NCBI GenBank assembly: GCA_963422445.2
Contig: OY729512.2
Location: forward strand, 620,001-684,000
Length of the DNA stretch: 64,000 bases
Reading direction: 5' to 3'
Source of the DNA: G963422445 sp963422445
Lineage (GTDB): Bacteria; Pseudomonadota; Alphaproteobacteria; Thalassobaculales; Thalassobaculaceae
The notes under the pieces were generated by a model. The model had not been told where the DNA came from. It saw nothing but the letters and a program-made list of their open reading frames with translations, and ran no database searches. This document shows positions 53,336-62,247 of the stretch, one piece after another (positions within the stretch are counted from its first letter, which is position 1; each line of letters opens with the position of its first letter). The translations under genes were made by a program, and so were the position numbers.

Positions 53336-54103
53336 GTGGCGGCGGTGCTGTCGGACCCGCCGGAGGGCGCGGCCTCGCTGGCGGCGATCGATCTGGGCGT
53401 GGATGACGAGCGGCGCTGTCGGCATTGCGGCCGGCGGGGCGGTGTCGCGGCGCGCGGTCTTCGCCGTGTCCGGTGCAAGGCCTGTGGGAAGACGTTCGGT
53501 GCGCTGACCGGCACAGCGCTGTCGGGCCTGCACCACAAGGAGCGCTGGCTGGCCTTTGGCGCCTCGCCTGGCGCCGGCGAGACGATCCGGGAGGCTGCTG
53601 AGCGCTGCTGGATTGCGCCGCGCACGGCGCCGCGCTGGCGCCACCGCTTTCTGGCGGCGGTGCGCCAGGCGCCGGACCGGCTTGCCGGGATCGTCGAGGC
53701 TGACGAGACCGTCGTTCTCGAGAGCCGCAAGGGGGAGCGGAAGCTGGACCGCACGCCGCGCCGGCGCGGCGGGACGGCCCGCAAACCCGGCCTCTCGCGC
53801 GAGCAGGGGCTGGAGCCGGTCGTCGCACCGGATGCGCTGCTCGTCTCCGACGCCAACCGCTGCTATCCGCCCGTTGCGGCGGCGCTCGACATCCCGCACG
53901 AGAGCATCACCGCTTCTGCCAGCCAACGGGTCCGGGGCGCGCGGCCCATCCAGACGGTCAATAGCCGCCACAGCCAGATCAAGGGCGTCCTGCGCGGCTC
54001 CGCGGCATCCCACCAAGAACCTCGACAGCTATCTGAGGTGGTTCCATCTCATCGAACGCGGCGATCAGCCATCGCCCAGAGCCTGCCTCGAGGCAGGCTC
54101 TGG
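53336..54103 (+). pseudogene. IS1595-family (IS1016-like) transposase, decayed
   Basis: The zinc-ribbon Cys-Arg-His-Cys-Gly...Cys-Lys-Ala-Cys-Gly-Lys-Thr-Phe, the catalytic Glu-Ala-Asp-Glu-Thr region with Val-Glu-Ala-Asp-Glu, and Arg-Val-Arg-Gly-Ala identify the family. About 20-25 codons are missing between Gly-Leu-Ser-Arg-Glu-Gln and Pro-Val-Val-Ala-Pro-Asp-Ala-Leu. After about 54000 the expected Thr-Lys-Asn-Leu-Asp-Ser-Tyr-Leu-Arg-Trp-Phe-His ending lies in a different frame. The open frame to 54124 therefore has a foreign C-terminus. Confidence 0.75.
54076..54103. repeat. Perfect 28-bp palindrome
   Basis: CCAGAGCCTGCCTC is followed immediately by its exact reverse complement GAGGCAGGCTCTGG. 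It lies at the end of the IS1595-like transposase frame and just before the IS481 remnant. It would fold into a 14-bp hairpin with no real loop. It may be a fused pair of IS ends or a terminator; no T-run follows. Confidence 0.6.
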
Positions 54104-54199
54104 CTAGCTGTGATCTTTCAATAGGTTGTCCATCCGGGATTGATACTCGGAAGCTGATGGGTAACGAAGCCTGTCAACGAACCGAGAAGCGAGCCCCGG

Positions 54200-54978
54200 A
54201 TGAACGTCCATAAGAATGCAAAACTGACACCGCGCGGTCGCGCCGAGATCGTGGGACGGGTTATCGACCAAGGGCAGACCTCGAAGGCACCGTGCGTAAG
54301 TGGGCCCAGCGCTACCAGGCCGAAAGCGTCGAAGGCCTGCAGGATCGCTCGTCGCGACCGCATAAACTGCGCCGGTGGTCCGCCAGATCGCCGCGCTACG
54401 CCGGAGCCGGCGCACCGGCGAGCTCATCCACATCGACATCAAGAAGCTCGGCCGCTTCGACCGCCCGGGCCATCGCGTCACCGGCGACCGCACCGGCCAC
54501 AGCAACAGACGCGGCATCGGCTGGGAGTTCCCTGCACCTGTGCATCGACGACCACTCCCGCATCGCCTTCAGCCAGATCATGCCCGACGAGAAGAAGGAA
54601 AGCGCCATAGCCTTCCTCAACGCCGCCCTCGCCTACTATAAAAGCCTCGGCGTCACCGTCAGCCGCGTCATGACCGACAACGGCGCCTGCTACAAGGCCT
54701 TCGCCTTCCACGACGCGTGCCGAACCCTCGGCCTCAAGCACATCCGAACCAAACCCTACACGCCAAAGACCAACGGAAAGGCCGAGCGCTTCATCCAGAC
54801 CGCCCTGCGCGAATGGGCCTACGCACGCGCCTACCAAAACTCAGGCCAACGCGCACACCACCTTCCGTACTGGCTCCACCGATACAATTGCCACCGGCCG
54901 CATGGTAGCCTAAAGGCAAATACACCCATCAGCCGACTCAGACTGACCGAGAACAACCTGTTGAGGCTCCACAACTAA
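54200..54978 (+). pseudogene. IS481-family transposase, decayed
   Basis: It begins Met-Asn-Val-His-Lys-Asn-Ala-Lys-Leu-Thr-Pro-Arg-Gly-Arg-Ala-Glu-Ile-Val-Gly-Arg-Val-Ile, moves frame near 54285 to Arg-Lys-Trp-Ala-Gln-Arg-Tyr-Gln-Ala-Glu and lacks much of the segment up to the catalytic domain. The first Asp region (Glu-Leu-Ile-His-Ile-Asp-Ile-Lys-Lys-Leu-Gly) is in yet another frame near 54420. The second half is intact, with Cys-Ile-Asp-Asp-His-Ser-Arg-Ile-Ala, Val-Met-Thr-Asp-Asn-Gly, Pro-Lys-Thr-Asn-Gly-Lys-Ala-Glu-Arg-Phe and His-Arg-Pro-His-Gly-Ser-Leu. Not functional. Confidence 0.82.
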
Positions 54979-55233
54979 ACCGAGCCTACGAGGCACGAAT
55001 TGAGCCATGTACGACTGATCACGGAACACACAACATTTTCGGCTCCGATCATGGAATGGTCTTGTCCCGAACCGGTGCCGGAACACGTTCAGTTCGACAT
55101 CGATGTAAAGAAACAGCCAGCAATGGCTGGTGCCAGGACAATGCGAGGAGACTGGCGGTGTCGGTGTCGTATGGTTATCGTCTTCCTAGCCTGCCCGTTC
55201 AGGCTAGCACAGACAGTAGCAAAGCGCGAGACC

Positions 55234-56523
55234 ATGGCAAAACAGAACTCCCGAAACAATCCCGGCCAGCCGTCCGGCTCATCGTCGGCCGGCGGGATTG
55301 AACATCCGGAACCGGGCCCGCAATACGGGCTTCAGCCGTTGACCGGCGTCCGCATCCTGGCCGTCGAACAATACGGCGCCGGCCCGTTCGGCACTCTTTA
55401 TCTCGCTAACCAAGGTGCGGAAGTGATCAAGATCGAAAATCCGCGCGACGGCGGTGACATGGCCCGTGCTGTCGGACCCTATTTCCTGGGGCCGGAAGAC
55501 AGCGAGTTCTTTCACAGCTTCAATGCCAATAAATGCAGCGTGACCCTTGACCTCCAGAACCCGGAAGGCCGGGCGGTCTTCCGCGACCTCGTCCAGACCG
55601 CCGACGCGGTCTGCAACAATCTGCGCGGCGATGTCGCAGAGAAACTCGGCATCGACTACACATCCCTCAAACTCGTCAATCCGTCAATTGTCTGTGCCCA
55701 TCTGACCGCCTATGGCCGCACCGGCCCACGCCGCACCTGGCCTGGCTACGACTATCTCATGCAGGCCGAAACCGGCTGGTTGTCGGTCACCGGAGAGCCC
55801 GGCGCCCCGCCAACGCGATTCGGGTTGTCGGTCGTCGACATGATGACCGGCCTCGCCATGGCCTTTGCACTGGTTTCGGCCATGGTTGCAGCTCGGGCGA
55901 CCGGCGAAGGCCGCGACATGGACGTCTCGCTGTTTGACCTTGCGCTTCATAACACTAGTTATCTTTCGACCTGGTATCTTAACGACGGCGTCGTGACGGG
56001 GCGGTTGCCACGTTCCGCACATCCATCTCTCACACCCTGTCAACTCTATCGTACAGCCGACGGATGGATATTTCTGATGTGCAACAAGGAAAAATTCTGG
56101 CCCGCCCTCTGCCGGAAACTCGGCCGAAGCGATTGGGCCGACGATTCCAGATTTCTGACCTTCCGCGACCGCCTTCAACATCGAGACCTTATCCAGGAGA
56201 TGCTGGACGAAGCCCTCTCGGCGCGCGCGACCGCCGATTGGCTGGACATTCTTGCCGGTGAAGTTCCCGGCTCGCCCATCTATGACATCGGCGAGGCCAT
56301 GACCAATCCCTACGTTGCCGAGGGTGGCCGAATTCATGAATTTCCGAATCCCGCTGCACCAGGCAAAACGTTCCGCATGGTCGCACACCCGGTACGGTCC
56401 GGTGGTTCGGAATCCCTGACCGCGCCGGCACCAGCTCTTGGCGCCGACACCGAGCGCGTCCTTGGCGCCATCGGTTACAATTCCAACCGTCTTGCCGCAC
56501 TACGCCGCAAGAGCGTCATCTGA
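55234..56523 (+). CDS. CaiB/BaiF (class III) CoA-transferase
   Basis: A 429-residue class III CoA-transferase that moves CoA between carboxylic acids. The start at ATG 55234 is chosen because the upstream 78 codons of the open frame look non-coding. Conserved features are Val-Arg-Ile-Leu-Ala-Val-Glu-Gln-Tyr-Gly-Ala-Gly-Pro, Ala-Glu-Val-Ile-Lys-Ile-Glu-Asn-Pro, the catalytic Asp in Gly-Leu-Ser-Val-Val-Asp-Met-Met-Thr-Gly, and Gly-Tyr-Asp-Tyr-Leu-Met-Gln-Ala. The substrate is not predictable. It is the first intact gene after the insertion-sequence graveyard. Confidence 0.9.
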   Translation: MAKQNSRNNPGQPSGSSSAGGIEHPEPGPQYGLQPLTGVRILAVEQYGAGPFGTLYLANQGAEVIKIENPRDGGDMARAVGPYFLGPEDSEFFHSFNANKCSVTLDLQNPEGRAVFRDLVQTADAVCNNLRGDVAEKLGIDYTSLKLVNPSIVCAHLTAYGRTGPRRTWPGYDYLMQAETGWLSVTGEPGAPPTRFGLSVVDMMTGLAMAFALVSAMVAARATGEGRDMDVSLFDLALHNTSYLSTWYLNDGVVTGRLPRSAHPSLTPCQLYRTADGWIFLMCNKEKFWPALCRKLGRSDWADDSRFLTFRDRLQHRDLIQEMLDEALSARATADWLDILAGEVPGSPIYDIGEAMTNPYVAEGGRIHEFPNPAAPGKTFRMVAHPVRSGGSESLTAPAPALGADTERVLGAIGYNSNRLAALRRKSVI

Positions 56524-56623
56524 CAACTGTTACAACTGCATGCCAATCTGCCGGCGTTCGCAAGGACAGCAAAGCGGCCCGGGGCCGATTGGTGCCCGCC
56601 ATCGACCGACACAGGAGACACGC

Positions 56624-56983
56624 GTGATTGTCTGGTTGCACCTAACGGCAGCCCTGGTTGCCTTCGCCCTCGGGACGTCGAATCTTGTTCTCGCCAAGGG
56701 AACGTTGCGGCATCGCGCCGTCGGCTGGACCTGGATCGCCATCATGCTGGCCATGGTTCTGTCGTCCTTCGCCATCCGCGATCTGAACAATGGCACGTTC
56801 AGCTGGATCCACGGCCTTTCAGTCGTCACCCTCCTGAGCTTGTTTCTTGCCATTATCTCCATTCGCAAGGGCCGGATCCACACCCATGCCGGTTTCATGA
56901 TCGGAACCATGGCTGGAGTTGTCATTGCTGGTGTGTTGACGCTGGCGCCAGGGCGCTTCATCAGCCGTTTACTTGGCTACTGA
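56624..56983 (+). CDS. DUF2306-like membrane protein
   Basis: A 119-residue protein with four predicted membrane helices. It starts at GTG 56624 with an AGGAG site 7 nt upstream. Trp-Leu-His-Leu-Thr-Ala-Ala-Leu-Val-Ala-Phe, Lys-Gly-Thr-Leu-Arg-His-Arg-Ala-Val-Gly-Trp-Thr-Trp and Ile-His-Thr-His-Ala-Gly-Phe-Met-Ile-Gly match the DUF2306 membrane family. Function unknown. It stands alone between the CoA-transferase and the rhodanese gene. Confidence 0.8.
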   Translation: MIVWLHLTAALVAFALGTSNLVLAKGTLRHRAVGWTWIAIMLAMVLSSFAIRDLNNGTFSWIHGLSVVTLLSLFLAIISIRKGRIHTHAGFMIGTMAGVVIAGVLTLAPGRFISRLLGY

Positions 56984-57791
56984 CAGCAAGACGACAAGTC
57001 CGGTGGGTTTCACGCACGGCCGTACGGGGCGCCGACCTGAAGTACATGCCGCCAAATGAGCGGACGTGGCTGGTGCCGGTTTGCTTGAGCATTCCGAAAT
57101 TCAGCCTTAAGCCATGCCTGACGTCACTGGCTGAACTTGCGACAGGCACGATCGCGGCCCAGTTTGACATGGCTGCTAACGCTGAACACCTGTTTTTCGA
57201 CCTGGATCATACAACGTCATGCAAAGCGTTGAAGGCCAATCTGGTCGCTCGATACGATGTGAATCCGGCATGCAGCGAACTGAACAGATTACGAAGCGAT
57301 TGGGGCGTCATCTTCAAGCCCGAACACGCCGTCCGGAATCCACTAGCAGCCATCAACCTCTATGCCGGCGTTGCAATGTTCGCGCGGCTGCACAATGAGT
57401 CCACCGTTCGAAATGATAATCGGCACATGCAACGCAGACTGCGATCACTGTCACGAGTCACGAACCTTCCGGGCGGCACCGACAAGGATGGCCGTACCTG
57501 CTTGTTCATTCGACGGTCTGTTGGGCGAACACCGGGCGGCGATGGGACCAAAGCTGATAATGGAGCCTGACCAGTAAGCTGGACGGATAACCCGTTCCGG
57601 GTCCCGCCGGTCAACGGTCCGGGCGCGCCAAAACGCCAGACCGCAAACAGATCTGAGCAACGGGAACCCGCCGGCAGCTAGATCGGCCGACCCGTAAATA
57701 CCGAAACCGACATGGTCCTTTGGTCTTGCCGTGATTTGCGGCAGACTGAACATGTCTTGTCCCCGGACCCGGAAACCGAAGGAGTCCAGTC
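56984..57791. other. Long intergenic region
   Basis: About 800 nt without a recognised gene. The plus frame 57046-57570 has an even composition but no motif. A ribosome site AAGGAGT immediately before 57792 belongs to the rhodanese gene. No repeats or IS ends are seen. Confidence 0.4.
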
Positions 57792-58190
57792 ATGCAAAAA
57801 CTCAAGAAGTGTGTCATGCAGATGGTCGAAGACGCCCGGCGCGACATCGAAGAGGTCGAGCCGGGCGACGCCATCTCGGAATCACAGGCACCCGATACCC
57901 TGATCATCGATATCCGCGATATCCGCGAACGCAAGCGTGAGGGTTACATCCCCGACAGCTTCCATTGCCCGCGGGGCATGATCGAGTTCTGGATCGACCC
58001 GGAAAGTCCCTACTACAAGACCGTGTTCAGCGAAAAGAAACGATTCCTTTTCCATTGCGCTCTCGACTGGCGTTCAGCACTCACGGTCAAGACGGTTTCG
58101 GACATGGGCGTGGAGAACGCAGCCCATATCAAGGGCGGATTAAAGGGTTGGCGAGACGCCGGAGGCCCGGTCGTCAGGGACGAGACCTGA
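57792..58190 (+). CDS. Rhodanese-like domain protein
   Basis: A 132-residue single-domain rhodanese (sulfur transfer). Conserved parts are Leu-Ile-Ile-Asp-Ile-Arg-Asp, Gly-Tyr-Ile-Pro-Asp-Ser-Phe-His-Cys-Pro-Arg-Gly-Met, the active-site Cys loop Phe-His-Cys-Ala-Leu-Asp-Trp-Arg-Ser-Ala and Gly-Gly-Leu-Lys-Gly-Trp. All catalytic parts are present. It is 3 nt upstream of the acyl-CoA-dehydrogenase-like gene, so they are probably co-transcribed. Confidence 0.9.
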   Translation: MQKLKKCVMQMVEDARRDIEEVEPGDAISESQAPDTLIIDIRDIRERKREGYIPDSFHCPRGMIEFWIDPESPYYKTVFSEKKRFLFHCALDWRSALTVKTVSDMGVENAAHIKGGLKGWRDAGGPVVRDET

Positions 58191-58193
58191 TCC

Positions 58194-59399
58194 ATGGCCA
58201 AATCCGTCGGAGATCCGGTCCCTGATTGCAACGACGAGCATGCGGCCGGTTTTCAGGCACGCGCCGAAGCGATCGTACCGGTCATTCGCGCCGCTCATGC
58301 CCAGATTGATGCCGAAAGGGCACTCCCGCCGGATGTTCTTGATCCAATGCATAGCGCCGCGCTGTGGCGAATGGCGCTCCCACGCAGCCTTGGCGGCGCC
58401 GAACTCGCACCGCATCGTCTCGCCCGGGTCACCGAGACCATCGCCAGGGCCGATGCCAGCGCCGCCTGGTGCCTCGGGCAGGGTACCGGATGCGCGATGG
58501 CCGCGGCTTTCCTTGATGACGAGCCGGCCCGAACGGTTTTCGGAGCGAACAATGCCGTTCTCGCCTGGGGCGCCGGGCAGATGGGTGCGGCAACAGCCTG
58601 TCCCGGAGGGTACCAGGTCACCGGAACCTGGCGGTTCGCGAGTGGCAGCCACCATGCCACCTGGCTCGGCGGCCATTGCAGGGTTTTCGAAGCCGATGGC
58701 CGCCCGCGCCTGACCACGGACGGCCGTCAGGCCGACCGGACCGTGCTGTTCCCGCGTGACCAGGCCGAGATTCACGATGACTGGTATGTGATGGGGCTCT
58801 CCGGCACCCGAAGCGAGAGTTACACGGTCACCGACATGGTCGTCGCGGAGGCCTTCACGCTCGACCGTGACACCCAGGCAGAATGCCGGAGCAGTGCACC
58901 GCTCTACAAGTTCCCCACGACACTGGTCTATGCCGGATGCTTTTCGGGAGTCGCGCTCGGCATCGGTCGCGGTGCGCTCGACGACCTGATTGCGCTCGCG
59001 ATGACCAAGACACAACGTTCTGCCCTTACCTCAATGCGCGACAGCCCGGTGTTCCAGACCCGGATTGCCGAACTCGAGGCCCAATGGCAGGCAGCCTGCG
59101 CCTATCAGCAGACCACGCTGCGAACGGTCTGGGACGCGGTTGTCGAAACCGGCGGACTATCGACCGAAAATCGCGCCCGGATCCGGCTCGCGTGTACTTA
59201 TGCGATCAATCAGGTGACCGATGTCGTGCATCAGGTCTATCGCCTGGCCGGCTCGTCGGCGATCTTCGAGACTCTGCCATTCGAACGGCGTTTCCGTGAC
59301 ATGCATGCGGTTTCGCAGCAGATGCAGGCCCGGCATAGTCACTACGAAACCGTCGGGCGTCAGATCATGGGCCTTGATAGCAGCAGCCCGCATATGTAA
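58194..59399 (+). CDS. Acyl-CoA dehydrogenase / group D monooxygenase-like flavoprotein
   Basis: A 401-residue flavoprotein with the acyl-CoA dehydrogenase fold: an N-terminal helical domain, a beta domain with Val-Thr-Gly-Thr-Trp-Arg-Phe-Ala-Ser-Gly, and a C-terminal helical domain with Tyr-Arg-Leu-Ala-Gly-Ser-Ser-Ala-Ile. The Trp-Arg-Phe-Ala-Ser-Gly-Ser motif and a C-terminal His-Ala-Val-Ser-Gln resemble the two-component monooxygenase/HpaB-HsaA-like branch more than true dehydrogenases, and the usual catalytic Glu is not evident. The reaction is therefore left open. Confidence 0.82.
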   Translation: MAKSVGDPVPDCNDEHAAGFQARAEAIVPVIRAAHAQIDAERALPPDVLDPMHSAALWRMALPRSLGGAELAPHRLARVTETIARADASAAWCLGQGTGCAMAAAFLDDEPARTVFGANNAVLAWGAGQMGAATACPGGYQVTGTWRFASGSHHATWLGGHCRVFEADGRPRLTTDGRQADRTVLFPRDQAEIHDDWYVMGLSGTRSESYTVTDMVVAEAFTLDRDTQAECRSSAPLYKFPTTLVYAGCFSGVALGIGRGALDDLIALAMTKTQRSALTSMRDSPVFQTRIAELEAQWQAACAYQQTTLRTVWDAVVETGGLSTENRARIRLACTYAINQVTDVVHQVYRLAGSSAIFETLPFERRFRDMHAVSQQMQARHSHYETVGRQIMGLDSSSPHM

Positions 59400-59472
59400 C
59401 CGGCACTCGCCCGCGAGCCATCGGCCGGTGTAATCTCCTGTAGGTTCGCTTATCCAGACAAGGGAAACGACA

Positions 59473-59784
59473 ATGTCGAGAGTTCATGTCATTGCGGTGA
59501 TTATCGCAAAACCGGGAAAACGTGACGAAGTCCTGGCGAATTTCAATGCCAATGTCCCGGCCGTGCACGCCGAGGACGGCTGTATCGAATATGGCGCCGT
59601 GGTTGACTGTGCGGATGCCGGTTTTGCGGAAGCATACGGTCCTGACACCTTCGTGGTCATCGAGAAATGGGCAAGCCTCGATCATCTCAAGGCCCATGGC
59701 ACCGCGCCGCACATGAAAGCCTATGCCGAGAAGAACAAGGATCTTCTTGCCGGCCGCAAGATCCATGTCATGTCGGACGCCTGA
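59473..59784 (+). CDS. ABM-domain (putative quinol monooxygenase) protein
   Basis: A 103-residue ferredoxin-like-fold protein of the antibiotic biosynthesis monooxygenase group. Val-His-Val-Ile-Ala-Val-Ile-Ile-Ala-Lys-Pro-Gly-Lys-Arg-Asp-Glu-Val, His-Ala-Glu-Asp-Gly-Cys-Ile-Glu-Tyr, Phe-Val-Val-Ile-Glu-Lys-Trp and Leu-Lys-Ala-His are typical. The ribosome site is weak. Relatives act on small aromatic or quinol substrates, but none can be named here. Confidence 0.85.
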   Translation: MSRVHVIAVIIAKPGKRDEVLANFNANVPAVHAEDGCIEYGAVVDCADAGFAEAYGPDTFVVIEKWASLDHLKAHGTAPHMKAYAEKNKDLLAGRKIHVMSDA

Positions 59785-59873
59785 CCTCCGCTTCATTCCG
59801 CAGCTGTCGGAAAATTGTCACGCCGCCGCGTTTCGATTTTCCGTCAAGCACCATTGGACAGCGGCGCTTCCGG

Positions 59874-60770
59874 TTAGAACGGGGCCGTCCCCTTGACCAC
59901 GGTGCGGTGCAATACCCGTGCATGGGCAGACATGTCGTAATTGCGGTCGGCCCGATGCAACAGGCTGCGATTGTCCCAGATCACCAAGTCCCCGGTCTGC
60001 CACCGGTGGCGGTAGACATACGCGGGCACTGTCGCCCGTTGAAGCAGATCGGCCAGAAGGGTCTGTCCTTCGCTTTCCGGCAAGCCTTCGATGTGACTGA
60101 CATGCATGCCGAAATAAAGTGATTTCCGGCCAGTCACCGGATGCGTCCGCACCAGCGGATGACTGACCGGCGGCCGTTCCCGTTTCTGCTCTTCGGTAGC
60201 CGGCTTGTTGCCGGTGTTGCGCCGGCTCGCCTCCCAGCTGTGAACCGCGCGCAATCCCTGCAACGCCCGGCGTTCATCAGCGGGCAGCGCCTCACAAACC
60301 ATGTGCATGTTGGCAAACAGGGTATCGCCGCCCGATGGCGGCACCTGTACGGCGTGCAACAGGGTCATCAGCGACGGCACCGCATGATAGGATTTGTCGG
60401 TGTGCCAGAAGTAGTTGCCATGCGTGGCCGGCGTCGGCGTCGGCTTGCCGGTCCCGGCGTCGATATTGGTCACTGTATGAACCAGCGGATACCGGGATCC
60501 GTCCGGTAAACGTCCGACATGCGTCTCGGGTTCCCCGAAGGTCTTCGTGAACGCAAGCTGCTGGTCCTTCGTGAGAGTCTGGTTCCGGAACACAAGAACA
60601 TGATGCGCCACAAAGGCCTCGACAATCGCATCCCGGATCTCGTCGGTAACCGGTTCCGAAAGATCGAGATCAAGGATCTCGGCCCCCGCCACCCCGGAAA
60701 GCGGATTGACGGCGAACCGCGACGACGCAGGTCGCGCCTGATCCTGATCAGAACGTGAAAGAACGGTCAT
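59874..60770 (-). CDS. TauD/TfdA-family Fe(II)/2-oxoglutarate dioxygenase
   Basis: A 298-residue dioxygenase. The Fe-binding facial triad is visible: His123-Thr-Asp125 in Phe-Trp-His-Thr-Asp-Lys-Ser-Tyr, and the distal His in Trp-Asp-Asn-Arg-Ser-Leu-Leu-His-Arg-Ala. The 2-oxoglutarate-binding Arg is near the C-terminus (Ala-Arg-Val-Leu-His-Arg-Thr). It is a single gene on the minus strand; its substrate (sulfonate, phenoxyacid or other) cannot be read from sequence. Confidence 0.92.
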   Translation of the reverse strand: MTVLSRSDQDQARPASSRFAVNPLSGVAGAEILDLDLSEPVTDEIRDAIVEAFVAHHVLVFRNQTLTKDQQLAFTKTFGEPETHVGRLPDGSRYPLVHTVTNIDAGTGKPTPTPATHGNYFWHTDKSYHAVPSLMTLLHAVQVPPSGGDTLFANMHMVCEALPADERRALQGLRAVHSWEASRRNTGNKPATEEQKRERPPVSHPLVRTHPVTGRKSLYFGMHVSHIEGLPESEGQTLLADLLQRATVPAYVYRHRWQTGDLVIWDNRSLLHRADRNYDMSAHARVLHRTVVKGTAPF

Positions 60771-60889
60771 CGATGGTCCCCAATGATAAAATCATCCCGC
60801 TTGTAACAGAGCGTCCAGCAAAACATGATAGATCAGATGGCCGGGCGCAACCATGACCTTGTCAGCCGATCGCGCGAGACGAACCGGGC

Positions 60890-61567
60890 TCAGGCATCGA
60901 GGTCCGGCGCGACTAACGGTTCGCAGTCATCGGCAATGGTGATCGCGGCCCCGGTCCGCACGCGCAGCTCCTCGCTGCCGACATCCGGACGCAACGCTCG
61001 CGCGACAAATCCGTCGCCCGTGATCTCGACCACCGTGACATCCGTGTAGATCCGTTTGACACAGCCAGTCGCCGTTAACGGCAGCGTGCAGACCCGCCGC
61101 AGACGTGGTGCGCCGTCACGGGTATTGTGCTGCATGACTATCCAGGTCGCCCCGGCACAACTTGCCAGATCCATGGCGCCGCCCACGAGTGGACCACGAT
61201 CCGGCACCCGCGCATCCCAGTTGGCAAGATCGCCGTTTTCCGCGACCTCGAAGGCGCCAAGTATCGTCACGTCGATATGGCCGCCGCGAATCATCGCAAA
61301 AGAACTTGCCGAGTCGACGATAGAAGCACCGGGCCGCAGGGTGATGCGCCGACTGCCGGCATCGACCAAATTGCGGTCTTTGTCTGCCTCCGCGGCTTCC
61401 GGGCCAACCCCGAGAATGCCGTTTTCCGATTGCAGAAAAATATCACGGCCCTCGGGCAGGTAATTGGAAACCAGAACCGGAATCCCGAGACCGAGATTGA
61501 CAACGCTGCCATCCAGCAAATCCTGAGCCGCCCGCCACGCCATCTGGTTGCGGTTCAGGGCACTCAT
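60890..61567 (-). CDS. CoA-transferase subunit B (class I)
   Basis: Beta subunit of 225 residues. The catalytic Glu lies in Leu-Gln-Ser-Glu-Asn-Gly-Ile-Leu-Gly-Val-Gly, the family signature, with Asn-Leu-Gly-Leu-Gly-Ile-Pro near the N-terminus. Typical for 3-oxoacid or glutaconate-type CoA-transferases; subunit A is the next gene upstream with a 4-nt overlap. Which acid is used is unknown. Confidence 0.92.
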   Translation of the reverse strand: MSALNRNQMAWRAAQDLLDGSVVNLGLGIPVLVSNYLPEGRDIFLQSENGILGVGPEAAEADKDRNLVDAGSRRITLRPGASIVDSASSFAMIRGGHIDVTILGAFEVAENGDLANWDARVPDRGPLVGGAMDLASCAGATWIVMQHNTRDGAPRLRRVCTLPLTATGCVKRIYTDVTVVEITGDGFVARALRPDVGSEELRVRTGAAITIADDCEPLVAPDLDA

Positions 61568-62247
61568 GGTTCACCGCCGACAGCCACGACATGATCGACA
61601 TAGACGCCGGGGATCTGCACCGCATGCCAAGGGAGCGGCTCGTCCAGGGCCTCGCGTACTTCGGCCACCGTAACCATGCATGCAGTCGCCATTGCCGGAC
61701 CGAAATTCATCTGTGCATACCGAAAACTGATATTCCCGTACCGATCGCCGCGGTCACCGCGGATCAGGGCGAGATCGCCGGTCAGGGCCGTCTCGAGAAT
61801 ATGCGGCCGGCCGTTGAACGTGCGGACTTCCTTGTCAGCGCCGAGTTCGGTGCCATAGGCGACCGGCGTATAGAACGCCGGAATCCCGGCGCCGCCAGCA
61901 CGGATTCGTTCGGAGAAATTCCCCTGCGGTACGCATTCGAGCGCAATACGTCCGTCGCGCCAGAGCTCCTCGAACGCCGACAACTCCCGGCCGCGGCCGC
62001 GCGCTGCGGTGACAATGACTTTTTCGACCATGCCGGCCTCGATCAGAAGATGGGTCAGCGAATAGACATGGGTTGCCGAATTCGCCACCAGGGTCAGACC
62101 ACGCCGGCCTGTATCACGCAAGGCCTGAAGCAGAACATTTGGAAACCCGGCGCTGCCGAACCCTGACACCATGACAGTGGCACCATCGGACATGCCCGCG
62201 AGTGCTTGTTCCCCCGACCGCCTGTGTTTGTCAACCGCCATTATCAC
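61564..62247 (-). CDS. CoA-transferase subunit A (class I)
   Basis: Alpha subunit of 227 residues with the glycine-rich Val-Ser-Gly-Phe-Gly-Ser-Ala-Gly-Phe-Pro near the N-terminus and Gly-Asp-Leu-Ala-Leu-Ile-Arg-Gly-Asp-Arg-Gly-Asp-Arg-Tyr-Gly-Asn further on. It overlaps subunit B and the upstream LLM gene (ATGA), so the three are one translation-coupled operon. Confidence 0.92.
   Translation of the reverse strand: MIMAVDKHRRSGEQALAGMSDGATVMVSGFGSAGFPNVLLQALRDTGRRGLTLVANSATHVYSLTHLLIEAGMVEKVIVTAARGRGRELSAFEELWRDGRIALECVPQGNFSERIRAGGAGIPAFYTPVAYGTELGADKEVRTFNGRPHILETALTGDLALIRGDRGDRYGNISFRYAQMNFGPAMATACMVTVAEVREALDEPLPWHAVQIPGVYVDHVVAVGGEP

Noticed and set aside
57046..57570. 174-codon plus frame between the DUF2306 and rhodanese genes
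   Set aside because: No ribosome site or motif. Composition is not convincing as coding.
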